From positions 124,001 to 188,000 of the forward strand of contig NZ_OY763919.1 in the NCBI RefSeq assembly GCF_963667735.1: a stretch of 64,000 bases of DNA. The letters run 5' to 3'. The notes beneath the pieces are model-generated. The model made no database searches, had not been told where the DNA came from, and worked only from the letters and a program-made list of their open reading frames with translations. The stretch comes from an uncultured Methanoregula sp. GTDB lineage: Archaea > Halobacteriota > Methanomicrobia > Methanomicrobiales > Methanospirillaceae. Both the position numbers and the translations under genes were made by a program. This document shows, in pieces, positions 52,633 to 61,606 of the stretch (the first letter of the stretch is position 1; every line of letters begins with the position of its first letter).

Positions 52633-53448
52633 ATGAGTTCCGCTGCATTCTCTCCTCATATCCCCGATCTCGATCTCATCACGTACTATGCCGAGAAGCA
52701 GGCAACGTTCTTCTCCCGGGTGAGCCCCTGGACAAAGTTCGGCAGCCTGATCTTCCTCGTCCTGGCCATCACCCTCACCCGCAACCTCGTTCTGCTCCTC
52801 GGGCTGTACCTCATTGTCGTGTCCCTGTATGTGCTGGCCGGCCTGCCGGTGCGAAAACTGGTTGCCTGGTACACCCTCCCCCTCCTCTTCGTCATATCGC
52901 TCATCGGCCTCATGATCTGGAGCGAACCGGGCATTCCCCTGTTCAGCCTTTCTCTCTGGGGATTTACCCTGACCCTCACGGACAACGGTCTTCTCCTCAT
53001 ATTGACCCTGACCCTGAAGGCATTCATCTCAGTCACCTTCTCGCTCTTCTTCTTAATGACGACACGGTACCAGCACTTTGCAGCCATGATCTCGCGGATC
53101 TTCCCGGCCCCGCTCGACCAGATCTTCCTCATGGCGTACCGGTTCCTCTTCCTCACGCTTGCGATGACTGCATCAGTCATCAAGGCCGTCCGCTCGCGGG
53201 GCGGGGGCCTCATCCACAGCGTGCGGATGCAGGGCCGGCTCTTTGCCGGGATCTTTGCCCATGTCTTCATCCGATCCTTCGAACGCGGCGAACGCGTGCA
53301 CAAGGCCATGACCGCCCGGGGATATTCCGGATCATATGCTTCGTACGGGGATGTGCCAAGGCCGGCCCTGGCGGGATTCGGTCTCCTCTTCGCTCTTGCG
53401 GTCATCTCGTGCGTACTTGTGATCACTTCGCCATACCGGGGGTGGTGA
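52633..53448 (+). CDS. cbiQ: ECF transporter transmembrane subunit (CbiQ/NikQ-like)
   Basis: This 271-residue membrane protein has five to six helices and the EcfT Arg-rich motif pair near 'VIKAVRSRGGGLIHS' and 'ERVHKAMTARGYSG'. These two coupling motifs contact the ATPase in cobalt/nickel energy-coupling factor transporters. It precedes the ATPase gene by 4 bases. In this operon the order is Q-O-M-N, while the usual order starts with M. Confidence 0.9.
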   Translation: MSSAAFSPHIPDLDLITYYAEKQATFFSRVSPWTKFGSLIFLVLAITLTRNLVLLLGLYLIVVSLYVLAGLPVRKLVAWYTLPLLFVISLIGLMIWSEPGIPLFSLSLWGFTLTLTDNGLLLILTLTLKAFISVTFSLFFLMTTRYQHFAAMISRIFPAPLDQIFLMAYRFLFLTLAMTASVIKAVRSRGGGLIHSVRMQGRLFAGIFAHVFIRSFERGERVHKAMTARGYSGSYASYGDVPRPALAGFGLLFALAVISCVLVITSPYRGW

Positions 53449-53452
53449 TCGT

Positions 53453-54346
53453 ATGACATCACAACCACCGGTCCCCTTACCGCACCACTGCCCTCCCCTT
53501 GACCCGGAGAATGAACTGATCCACGTGGATTGCGCAAGCCATGTGTATCCCGACGGCAGCGTGGGGATACACGAGATGTGCTTCTCGGTGAAAAAGCACG
53601 AGATCGTGGCGATCTGCGGTCCCAACGGATCGGGGAAATCCACGCTGATCGAGCATCTCAACGGCCTGCTCCGGCCGACCATGGGCCGGGTCTGGGTGAA
53701 CGGCAAGACCATTTCGGAGGGCGATCAGGCAAACCTCTGGAAAGAAGTCGGCCTCGTCTTCCAGCAATCCGACGACCAGCTCTTTGCCCCGACCGTGATC
53801 GACGACGTGATGTTCGGGCCGCTGAACATGGGAATGTCAAGGGAAGAGGCACTGGCCCGGGCCACAAAAGCCCTTGAGACCGTCGGGGCCGGGGATCTTG
53901 CAGGCAAACTCCCCAATTATTTGAGCGGCGGCCAGAAACGTCTCATCTCGATCGCCGGCATCCTTGCCATGCAGCCGCTCGTCATCGCCATGGACGAGCC
54001 CACGTCCGATCTCGACCCCATCCATACCGCACTTGTCGAATCGATCATCCGGGATCTCCGCGACCGCCAGAACATATCGGTGGTCATTGCCACGCACGAC
54101 CTGGACCTGGCAGCCCGGATTGCCGACCGGATCTGCCTGGTCCAAAATGGCGCCGTGTATATCCAGGGAACCCCGCAGGAGATCTTTTACAACCCGGACC
54201 TTGTACAGGAAGCCGGACTCGCCCTTCCCTCGACCGTCAGGACTTATCTTGATTTCTGTAAAGCATCAGGTACCAGGCCTGCCGATCGCCCGGTCCGGCG
54301 GGACGAGTTGACGCAGGCGCTCCTGAGGATCCGGTCAGGTACCTGA
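53453..54346 (+). CDS. cbiO: ECF transporter ATPase (CbiO/NikO-like)
   Basis: This 297-residue ATPase has Walker A 'GPNGSGKST' (about residue 60), Q-loop 'VFQQSDDQLFAPTV', signature 'YLSGGQKRL', Walker B 'LVIAMDEPTSDLDP' and switch His in 'VIATHDLDLA'. It powers Ni/Co uptake with CbiQ and CbiM. The N-terminal ~20 residues are Pro-rich and unusual for the family. It is in an operon with the flanking subunits. Confidence 0.92.
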   Translation: MTSQPPVPLPHHCPPLDPENELIHVDCASHVYPDGSVGIHEMCFSVKKHEIVAICGPNGSGKSTLIEHLNGLLRPTMGRVWVNGKTISEGDQANLWKEVGLVFQQSDDQLFAPTVIDDVMFGPLNMGMSREEALARATKALETVGAGDLAGKLPNYLSGGQKRLISIAGILAMQPLVIAMDEPTSDLDPIHTALVESIIRDLRDRQNISVVIATHDLDLAARIADRICLVQNGAVYIQGTPQEIFYNPDLVQEAGLALPSTVRTYLDFCKASGTRPADRPVRRDELTQALLRIRSGT

Positions 54347-54468
54347 GCCCGGCAATTTTTGGGCTCTTACCAAAATTCCCGCAACCTTGATATCCGCTCC
54401 CGTGAGATGTGTGGATAACAGACCGGGCGGATCTCTTTTGCCCGGGATCTCTCCGGGGTCTCATAATC

Positions 54469-55119
54469 ATGGCGCATATCCATCTCGAGGACGGTTCTTT
54501 TTCCCTCCTGTGGGTTTTGGTCTGGTGGGCATCGGCCCTCATTCTTCTCGGCTTTGCCCTCTATTTCCTGCGCACATCGAAAAAGCCGGATCCCCGGCGC
54601 ATCACGATAGCAGCATTCTGCACGGCAGCAGCGTTTGCGATCTTCCAGGTCGACATCCCGATCGCCGGAGGAGTGCATATCAATCTGACGCCGCTCATCG
54701 GGATCCTGACCGGCCCCCTGGTCGGGTCGCTCATCGTCTTTATAACAAACATCCTCTCCGCAGCGATCGGCCACGGGGGATGGGGGATGATCGGGGCAAA
54801 CACGCTTGTCAACTTCTCGGAAGTGGTCTCTGCCTACGCAATCTTCCGCATCCTTAAGCGCCGGCTTCCCGATCATTTCTCCCGGGCCGCTCTTGCCACC
54901 CTTGCCGGCCTCTTCATCGGGAACTGCGTGATGATCGCAATCATCATGGTCTCCGGCATCCAGGGAGTGACCCAGGGGAGCTCCCAGATTCTTGCCGGCC
55001 TCTCCCTCATCTTTGCCATCAACATGGCAGTCGCAGTCATCGAGGCATTCGTAACAGGTCTCACGGTCGCCTACATGGGCCGGGTCCGCCCCGATCTTCT
55101 GGACGAGGGAAAAGCATGA
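54469..55119 (+). CDS. cbiM: ECF Ni/Co substrate-capture protein (CbiM/NikM-like)
   Basis: This 216-residue membrane protein has about seven helices, the family signature 'VHINLTPLIGILTGPLVGSLIVF' and 'GANTLVNFSEVV'. CbiM/NikM proteins place an N-terminal Met-His in the metal site. This one begins Met-Ala-His ('MAHIHLEDGSF'), so removal of Met would put His at position 2. ATG 54469 follows directly from this. It lies about 120 bp after cbiO and overlaps the next gene by 4 bases. Confidence 0.9.
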   Translation: MAHIHLEDGSFSLLWVLVWWASALILLGFALYFLRTSKKPDPRRITIAAFCTAAAFAIFQVDIPIAGGVHINLTPLIGILTGPLVGSLIVFITNILSAAIGHGGWGMIGANTLVNFSEVVSAYAIFRILKRRLPDHFSRAALATLAGLFIGNCVMIAIIMVSGIQGVTQGSSQILAGLSLIFAINMAVAVIEAFVTGLTVAYMGRVRPDLLDEGKA

Positions 55120-55394
55120 GCGGAGAGGAAGAGAAGAAAAATGTTCATGGCATAGCACTCTTCCTCCTGCTTGCGGTCGTCATCGGGATAATCGCCATCA
55201 TCGCTCTCGGCATAACCGGCCCTCTCGGGATCGAGGAGCGGTTTGCCTCCGCAGTCGGCCAGCAGCCGGGCGGAGCAGTTCATGGAGACGAAGGCGGCGG
55301 GTTCTCCATCGAGGGGCATCCCCTCGCCTATGGCGCGTTCCTGGTCATACTCATTCTCGTATGCATTTTTATGTACCGCAGGTACCGCATCTGA
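55116..55394 (+). CDS. CbiN/PDGLE-like accessory membrane protein
   Basis: This 92-residue protein has two transmembrane helices (about residues 12-32 and 70-87) joined by an outside loop with 'GPLGIEERFASAVGQ', a variant of the PDGLE motif of cobalt/nickel accessory subunits. It overlaps cbiM (ATGA). It is likely needed for metal loading by CbiM. Confidence 0.8.
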   Translation: MSGEEEKKNVHGIALFLLLAVVIGIIAIIALGITGPLGIEERFASAVGQQPGGAVHGDEGGGFSIEGHPLAYGAFLVILILVCIFMYRRYRI

Positions 55395-55473
55395 CGGGGA
55401 GTTGGTTGTTGCGGAAACACACGAACCCCATCCACCGGGTATTTAAGCCAGCGGACATATCACTCATCTGAAC

Positions 55474-56949
55474 ATGAACCGACACCGCACCGTGGATCTC
55501 AGAGCCATTGCCTGGTCTGCAATGGAGAAGTACGGGTTCAAACCGGCATTTCCTCCCCAGGTTATCCGGGAAGTCGAAGCCATCGAGGAGTTCGCACCCG
55601 CGGACGAGGGGGAAGCCCTCGATCTCCGTTCCCTGCTCTGGTCCTCGATCGACAACAGCGATTCGCAGGATCTCGACCAGATCGAGTACTGCGAGGAGAA
55701 CCGGGACGGTTCGATCCAGGTCTGGGTTGCCATCGCCGACGTGGATGCCTATGTCCCGAAGAACTCGAAAGCCGACCAGTACGCGGCCCACAACGGCACC
55801 TCGGTCTATCTCGATGTCCAGACCTTCCCGCTCTTCCCCGACCGGCTCTCGAAGGGAATAACGTCGCTGCTCCCGGGCCGGGACCACCGGGCTATCGTGA
55901 TCGAGTACACGGTCCGGACCGACGGAAGCTTCGAGCCTGCCGGCGTATATCGTGCCCTCGTGCGCAACCAGGCAAAACTCGTGTACGAAGAGGTGGGGAA
56001 CTGGCTGGATGAGATCGGGAAGATCCCGGCAGGAGTCCGGAACACCCCCGGCATGGAAGAACAGGTCCGGCTCCAGGACAAAACTGCCCGCCTTCTCAAG
56101 CAGAAACGGCTGGAGCAGGGGGCGCTCGATCTCGAGACCATAGAGCCCAGAGCGGTGATCGAAGATGGCTCGGTCCGGGAGATCGTTGTTGTAAAGAAGA
56201 ACCCGGCCCGGAGCATCATCGAGGAGTTCATGGTGGCGGCAAACGGGACCATGGTGAGAGTCCTCGGGAAAGCGAATGTCTCCATGATCCAGCGGATTGT
56301 CCGGGTGCCCAAGTACTGGGACGAGATCGTGCTCACCGCTGTGAGTTATGGTGCGCACCTGCCAAAGGAACCGGATGCAAAAGCCCTCTCCGACTTCCTC
56401 TTCCGGCAGAAGGACAAGGATCCCGAACGGTTCCCCGATCTCTCGCTCACCGTCATCAAGCTCCTCGGGCCGGGGGAGTACCTGGCGCTCGATCCCGGTA
56501 CTCCTCCCACCGGCCACTTCTCGCTTGCCGTCACCGACTATACCCACTCGACAGCACCCAACCGGCGGTACGTCGATCTCATCAACCAGCGGATGGTAAA
56601 AGCGGTCCTGGATCATAAGGAGAGCCCGTACTCCCCGGAGGACCTGGCCGATGAATCGGCATGGCTGACCGACCGTGAAAAAGCTTCCAAGAAAGCGGAA
56701 CGGTTCATGCGGAAAGCGGCAGCAGCGGTCCTCCTGCAGAACCGGATCGGCGATCTATTCGATGCACTCGTTACCGGCGCAACGGAGAAAGGCGTGTATG
56801 TCCGCCTGCTCGATCCCCCGGCGGAAGGAAAAGTTGTCCAGAACAGCCAGGGCCTGCGGGTGGGCATGAAGATCCGTGTGCGACTGCAAAAAACCGATCC
56901 TGTCCACGGGTTCATCGACTTCGAGCGGGTTGGCGGGAACGTTCGATAA
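55474..56949 (+). CDS. RNB-domain ribonuclease (RNase II/R-like)
   Basis: This 491-residue protein carries an RNB catalytic domain: 'SIDNSDSQDLDQIEYC' (Asp60, Asp66 and Asp68 align with the catalytic Asp cluster), 'LFPDRLSKGITSLLPGRDHRA', 'RSIIEEFMVAANG' and 'YTHSTAPNRRYVDLINQR', plus a short S1-like C-terminal domain. The family has a fourth Asp directly after the third; here it is Gln69, so activity may be changed. It degrades RNA 3' to 5'. It lacks the cold-shock domains of RNase R. Monocistronic. Confidence 0.88.
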   Translation: MNRHRTVDLRAIAWSAMEKYGFKPAFPPQVIREVEAIEEFAPADEGEALDLRSLLWSSIDNSDSQDLDQIEYCEENRDGSIQVWVAIADVDAYVPKNSKADQYAAHNGTSVYLDVQTFPLFPDRLSKGITSLLPGRDHRAIVIEYTVRTDGSFEPAGVYRALVRNQAKLVYEEVGNWLDEIGKIPAGVRNTPGMEEQVRLQDKTARLLKQKRLEQGALDLETIEPRAVIEDGSVREIVVVKKNPARSIIEEFMVAANGTMVRVLGKANVSMIQRIVRVPKYWDEIVLTAVSYGAHLPKEPDAKALSDFLFRQKDKDPERFPDLSLTVIKLLGPGEYLALDPGTPPTGHFSLAVTDYTHSTAPNRRYVDLINQRMVKAVLDHKESPYSPEDLADESAWLTDREKASKKAERFMRKAAAAVLLQNRIGDLFDALVTGATEKGVYVRLLDPPAEGKVVQNSQGLRVGMKIRVRLQKTDPVHGFIDFERVGGNVR

Positions 56950-57055
56950 ATTATTGTCCGGGATCACATATCCCGGATTTTTCCTTTTACTCGCTTTTTT
57001 TCTGGAGATTACGGTTCAGGAGAGATCATTCGTGTTGCGTTCCAGCAGAATTTGT

Positions 57056-57198
57056 GAGGCGACCCCCACTCTCCCCCCAAAGGGGGAGGAAGCCCAAGGG
57101 GACAAGCCTCCATGACCCTCGTATAAAAAAAACCATATGGGTTCTCGTAAGGTCGTGCTCCACGGGGCGATCCCCGACGGGGCGGCGAGCGCCCGTGG
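57056..57198 (+). repeat. Palindromic GC-rich intergenic element
   Basis: The 500-base gap 56950-57458 has no supported gene. It contains nested inverted repeats: GAGGC (57056-57060) / GCCTC (57106-57110) enclosing CTCCCCC (57071-57077) / GGGGGAG (57082-57088), and CCACGGGGCG (57160-57169) / CGCCCGTGG (57190-57198) with one bulged base. Such structures are typical of dispersed palindromic elements; only one copy is in this window. Confidence 0.5.
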
Positions 57199-57458
57199 CT
57201 TCATCCCCATCTGATTCCGACATTTACTGGTTTTCTCAAGAGCAAAAATTACCCCTTCCAGCTCCCTGCTTTGAAGGAATGATATGACAGAAATGGCCTG
57301 CCGTGCAATTTTCCATACCAAACTATAAATGATACGGAGATAGATCCCCTCATACCAGGATTTTTCGGTCATTATGAATGAACGGGGCCGGAGACTGGAG
57401 GGGAGAGAGGGGCGGGGCCGGCTCTTTCCAGATTGCTTCTGATAACAAGGGGTGCAGG

Positions 57459-58082
57459 ATGGAATTTACCGTAGTTCAGATGGATGCAATGCAGGAGCTC
57501 GCCAATATCGGGGCCGCCCACGCGGCCACAACGCTCTCGCAGATGCTCGATACCCAGATCGGGATGAGCGTGCCGGAGATCAATGTCGTGGACATTTCCC
57601 AGGTTGGTGAGTTCCTCACCGATGAACTGACCACCCTCGTTGTTTTCGAGCTCCAGGGCGACATTCCCCACGGGGGATTTTTAATTTTGCATTTCCCCCG
57701 GGATTCAGCCCTCAGGACCGCAAATATCATGCAGGGCAGCGAGCAGACCGAACATCCGTTCGGCGAGATGGACAAGAGCGCCATCCTCGAAGTCGGGAAC
57801 ATCATGGTCTCCTCGTTCTTAAGCGCCACCTCCGACCTGCTCGGGTTCATCATGCTCCCTTCCCCCCCCGCTCTTGTCTTCGATATGGCCCATGCAGCGA
57901 TCACCTCCCTCATCGCCCAGATGACCGTTGAAGTGGATGACGTGATCCTCTTCCGCGTCAAGCTCACCTCAGAGGAGCACAATATCGCCGGCAATATCCT
58001 CATCTTCCTGGAAGTCTCCACGCTCGACAAAGTTGCAGCGCGGCTGGAAGAGCTGACAAAACAGACGCCGTCCTCAGCGTAA
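57459..58082 (+). CDS. cheC: CheC-family chemotaxis phosphatase
   Basis: This 207-residue protein has the two CheC helical motifs, 'MQELANIGAAHAATTLSQML' and 'ILEVGNIMVSSFLSATSDLL', each with the Glu/Asn pair that dephosphorylates CheY-P. ATG 57459 has GGTG upstream and starts the conserved fold; the frame is open to 57378. It is not next to other chemotaxis genes; CheW and a receptor are encoded 52 kb away in this window. Confidence 0.88.
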   Translation: MEFTVVQMDAMQELANIGAAHAATTLSQMLDTQIGMSVPEINVVDISQVGEFLTDELTTLVVFELQGDIPHGGFLILHFPRDSALRTANIMQGSEQTEHPFGEMDKSAILEVGNIMVSSFLSATSDLLGFIMLPSPPALVFDMAHAAITSLIAQMTVEVDDVILFRVKLTSEEHNIAGNILIFLEVSTLDKVAARLEELTKQTPSSA

Positions 58083-58336
58083 GAACCGGTCGCCCGGGAG
58101 AAAGCAGGGCACGGGCACCGATCAGGAATGTTTTTTTATCGTATTTATCACCGGGTGAATACCCAGACGGCTTAAAACGCAGTCGGAATTTATCCGGTTC
58201 TCATTCGTGAAACATGGACCGGTCATGGTACTTGTCATGGTGCCGGTCTCTGCGCTCAGGCCGGCGGCCCGGTTCATCCACCTTCACCCTGCACCCCCAC
58301 ATCCATAAAACCCACGAGCGCCAATACTGGGTACCA

Positions 58337-60343
58337 ATGGAGAGCATCGATACCTACTTCCCGTACAGCGGATACCGGCCGGGCCAGCGCCACATGCTTG
58401 AAGTCGCAGCGCAGGTGGCAAAAGAAGGCGGCATTGCCATGATCGATGCCCCGACCGGCAGCGGAAAGTCGAGTGTCATCGCATCTCTCCTTGCCGAGCG
58501 GAACAAACGGAAGATCGTGGTCGCGGTCCGGACCGTGAGCCAGCTCGCAACATTCATCCGCGAACTTGAACTCGTGCGGAAGAAGAGGCCGGACATAAAG
58601 AGCGTGTACCTGGTGGGGAAAGGAAGCATGTGCCCGCTCGGGGGGGAAGGCGACATATACCGCAGGTGCGAAGGGGTCAAGAAATTCTCAAACGCCCTCA
58701 TGCGGGACCGGGCCGACAAAGGCGCCCTCACGCCGTCAAAAGATCCGTTCATCATCCAGCAGATCCGCATGATGGACAAGGAGCACCCGCTCCTCTGCCC
58801 CTATTATATTGCAAGCAAGATGTTCGTTCCCGCCGAGAGCGTGGGCGTCAAGATGGTGCCGTCAACTGCATTGCGCACCAAAGCCGACCGGGTGATCGCA
58901 AACCCGGTCCCTCCCCGGGAACTCGCGGAGTTCTGTGCCGAGATCTGCCCCTACGAGCTGATGATGCAGGCGGCGAAGAACACGGACATCGTGATCCTCA
59001 ACTACTACCACCTCTTCGACCGGGAGATCCGCGAACAGCTCTACGCAAACCTTGGGGTGGAGCCGCAGGACGTCCTGCTCCTCATCGACGAGGCGCACAA
59101 CTGCGGGGATGTTATCACAACAATCGAGAGCGTCTCCCTGGAGCAGCGCGATCTCGAACAGGCAGCCCGGGAACTCTCCGGCCTGCGCAAGCGCCACAAG
59201 GGAGCGGAAGCCGTCCACCATGTTCTTCCCCGGCTCACCGAGTTCATGAAAGGCCTTGAAAATTCCATCGAGGCAGAGGACTGGTTCGATCCGGCCATCT
59301 TCGACCGGATGGTTGTCCGCGAATCGCTGTACAAGAACATGGACGAGATCGTCGACGACCTGATCGGGATCTCCGAAGTGATCCGGGAGAACAGCCAGAA
59401 GACCGGGCAGTTCCGGGAGACCGCGATCGAACGGCTGACCGAGTTCCTCTTCCGGCTCTCGCAGTCCTCCACCGACCCGGCCTTCCTGACCGTGTACCGG
59501 AAGGACGAAGCCGGCATAACCCTCGAAGTCCGCAACATCGACCCGGCAGCGCCCTTAACGGAGGTCTGCGGGATGCATGCCTGCTGCATCCTCATATCGG
59601 GGACGCTCTCACCGGTCGAGAGCTTCCGGCGCTACTATTTCGGCAATGCCCCCGTGACAACGCTCGCCCTGCCCAATGCGTTCCCCAGAGAGAACCGGCT
59701 CGTGGCCTGTGCAAACGATATCACGACCGCGTACTCGATGCGGCAGAACGCGGAGAACACAACCAAGATCACCGAATATATCCGGGCATTCTCCTCCCTC
59801 AAAGGGAACCGGGCAATCTATTTTCCCAGTTACCAGATCCTTGAATCGTACGCAAACCTTGCCGCCCCGCATATCCGGGGAAGGAAAGTCTTCATCGAAC
59901 CCCGGGACTCAGCAGAAGCCGGCGCAGCGCTCAAAGAATTTCTCTCGCTCCCGATGCGGGGGGATTCGGGGGTCATGTTTGCGGTCTGCGGCGGCAAATG
60001 GAGCGAGGGGCTCGATTACCGGGGCGAGATGCTGAACGGGGCGATGGTGGTCGGCCTTCCCCTTGCGCCATTCAACCGGGTGCGCAGGATGATGATCGAA
60101 TATTACCGGCACAAGTTCGGCAACGAGGGCGAGTTCATCTGCTACACGCTGCCGGCCATCAACCGGTCCCTCCAGGCGCTCGGCCGGGTGCTCAGGACGC
60201 CCGAGGATCGCGGCGTTTTGGTCCTTGCCGAGAAGCGGTTCCTGGAGAATCGCGTGAAAGGGGCGCTGCCCGGCTGGATGCAGGAAGAGATGATCGGATG
60301 CGATGTGAAAAAATTCCGCGAGGTGATCGGATCCTGGAAATGA
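58337..60343 (+). CDS. XPD/DinG-like superfamily 2 DNA helicase
   Basis: This 668-residue helicase has Walker A 'DAPTGSGKSS' (about residue 38), a Walker B 'LLIDEAHNC' (DEAH, near residue 250) and a C-terminal 'GRVLRTPEDRGVLVLAEKRF' motif VI. Cys at residues 99, 111, 154, 200 and 204 include the probable four ligands of a 4Fe-4S cluster, as in XPD and DinG. It unwinds DNA 5' to 3' and may serve repair. ATG 58337 begins the conserved region; the frame is open to 58214. It overlaps the methyltransferase gene by 4 bases, fitting a repair operon. Confidence 0.9.
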   Translation: MESIDTYFPYSGYRPGQRHMLEVAAQVAKEGGIAMIDAPTGSGKSSVIASLLAERNKRKIVVAVRTVSQLATFIRELELVRKKRPDIKSVYLVGKGSMCPLGGEGDIYRRCEGVKKFSNALMRDRADKGALTPSKDPFIIQQIRMMDKEHPLLCPYYIASKMFVPAESVGVKMVPSTALRTKADRVIANPVPPRELAEFCAEICPYELMMQAAKNTDIVILNYYHLFDREIREQLYANLGVEPQDVLLLIDEAHNCGDVITTIESVSLEQRDLEQAARELSGLRKRHKGAEAVHHVLPRLTEFMKGLENSIEAEDWFDPAIFDRMVVRESLYKNMDEIVDDLIGISEVIRENSQKTGQFRETAIERLTEFLFRLSQSSTDPAFLTVYRKDEAGITLEVRNIDPAAPLTEVCGMHACCILISGTLSPVESFRRYYFGNAPVTTLALPNAFPRENRLVACANDITTAYSMRQNAENTTKITEYIRAFSSLKGNRAIYFPSYQILESYANLAAPHIRGRKVFIEPRDSAEAGAALKEFLSLPMRGDSGVMFAVCGGKWSEGLDYRGEMLNGAMVVGLPLAPFNRVRRMMIEYYRHKFGNEGEFICYTLPAINRSLQALGRVLRTPEDRGVLVLAEKRFLENRVKGALPGWMQEEMIGCDVKKFREVIGSWK

Positions 60344-60795
60344 TGAGCGGGTCCTGCCGGCTCGGGCTCTGGCATGTCCAGGTCCACTGGTGCGGGGATA
60401 CCATCCACCAGGTACGGTTTGCCCGCGAAGGTATACCGGGTACGGTGCCCGAACCGATCCGGCAGTACTGCGCCGGACAACCGGTCGACCTGACCACGCT
60501 CGACACCATCCCGCTTCACGATACCGGGACGTACAGCCGGATCTACCGGGAGGTCCGGAAGGTTCCCTATGGCCGGACTGCAAGCTATGGGGAGATCGCG
60601 CTTCTCGCCGGGACCGGGCCCCGCGTGGTCGGACAGGCCATGGCCCGCAACATAACCCCGCTCGTCATCCCCTGCCACCGGATCACCGCCGCAAAGGGCA
60701 TCGGGGGATTCTCGCCGTCGGTCGAGATCAAGGAGGCCCTCCTGGCCCTGGAACAGAAAGGACTTCATAAAATACTATTGCGCAAAAAGATCTAA
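60340..60795 (+). CDS. ogt: Methylated-DNA-protein cysteine methyltransferase (Ogt-like)
   Basis: This 151-residue protein has the active-site motif 'VIPCHRIT' (Cys112) and 'EVRKVPYGRTASYGEIALLAG', where Arg and Tyr contact flipped O6-alkylguanine. It repairs O6-alkylguanine in a suicide reaction. ATG 60340 overlaps the helicase stop (ATGA), so both are co-expressed. The upstream frame is open but is not coding. Confidence 0.93.
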   Translation: MMSGSCRLGLWHVQVHWCGDTIHQVRFAREGIPGTVPEPIRQYCAGQPVDLTTLDTIPLHDTGTYSRIYREVRKVPYGRTASYGEIALLAGTGPRVVGQAMARNITPLVIPCHRITAAKGIGGFSPSVEIKEALLALEQKGLHKILLRKKI

Positions 60796-60878
60796 GAATC
60801 AGGCAGGTAAATCCTGACACGAAGGAGATCTCCAGAACAGGCAGATTTCCCGGAAGAGACGTATCGGCAGGTGAGCAG

Positions 60879-61493
60879 ATGAGATCGGCAATTATTCTCG
60901 TTGGAGGCGAGGCCCGGCGTGCCAATGGACAGGAGAAGTACTTCTTCGTGTACGAGGGAAAGACGTTCATCCGGCGCCTGATCGATTCGCTCAGATCCGT
61001 CGTGGATGAGATCATCCTGGTTGCCCGCGATCCGGATCAGTGCCAGAGGTTCCACGGGATCAGTGGCGTGCGGTGCATAACCGATATCCGCACCGGGATC
61101 GGCCCCATCGGGGGTCTCCATGCCGGAGCCCTTGCAGCCAGGGGCGATTACCTGTTCGTCTCAGCCTGCGACATGCCCTGCATCGACAGCAAAGTTGTCG
61201 AGTATCTCTTCTTGGAACTTGGCTCCTCCGATGCGGCAATTCCGAGCTGGAACTTCGATATGATCGAGCCCCTCCACGCAGTGTACCGCCGGGCAGTGCT
61301 TCTGGATTACTTGAAAAGCCACGAATCGCTCTCCCTGCGCCCGATGATCCGCAGCATCAATACCCGGTACGTTCCCATAGAAGCAATCCGGCAGTTCGAC
61401 CCGGAACTCCGCACATTCACCAACATCAACAAGCTCGAGGATCTCGAACAGATCAACGGCAGTACCGGAAAAGGGAACAATGTTCCGGAATGA
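60879..61493 (+). CDS. mobA: Molybdenum cofactor guanylyltransferase MobA-like protein
   Basis: This 204-residue nucleotidyltransferase has a variant of the MobA loop: 'ILVGGEARRANGQEKYFFVYEGKTF' instead of LAGGxSxRMGxDKxxL. 'TGIGPIGGLHAGALAARGDYLFVSACDMPCI' and a late 'FTNINKLEDL' follow, as in MobA. It attaches GMP to molybdopterin, needed by formate dehydrogenase and formylmethanofuran dehydrogenase. The altered loop leaves some doubt about the nucleotide. Monocistronic. Confidence 0.85.
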   Translation: MRSAIILVGGEARRANGQEKYFFVYEGKTFIRRLIDSLRSVVDEIILVARDPDQCQRFHGISGVRCITDIRTGIGPIGGLHAGALAARGDYLFVSACDMPCIDSKVVEYLFLELGSSDAAIPSWNFDMIEPLHAVYRRAVLLDYLKSHESLSLRPMIRSINTRYVPIEAIRQFDPELRTFTNINKLEDLEQINGSTGKGNNVPE

Positions 61494-61606
61494 CCGGGTG
61501 AGTTCCTCTTTTTCACTTCAAGGGTTACAAAAATATATGTGATGAACTCCCGAGTATACATAATGGCCCGGCCGTACCGGCGCATTTCCTGCAGGCTGCA
61601 GAACGG

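Noticed and set aside
51928..52659. Upstream extension of the P-type ATPase frame to 1105 residues
   Set aside because: The added part overlaps the DtxR-like gene on the other strand, has no ATPase-like sequence, and the conserved N-terminus begins at 51927.
57016..57372. Minus-strand ORFs across the palindromic gap
   Set aside because: The open frames result from GC-rich palindromes; the peptides are low-complexity and have no ribosome site.
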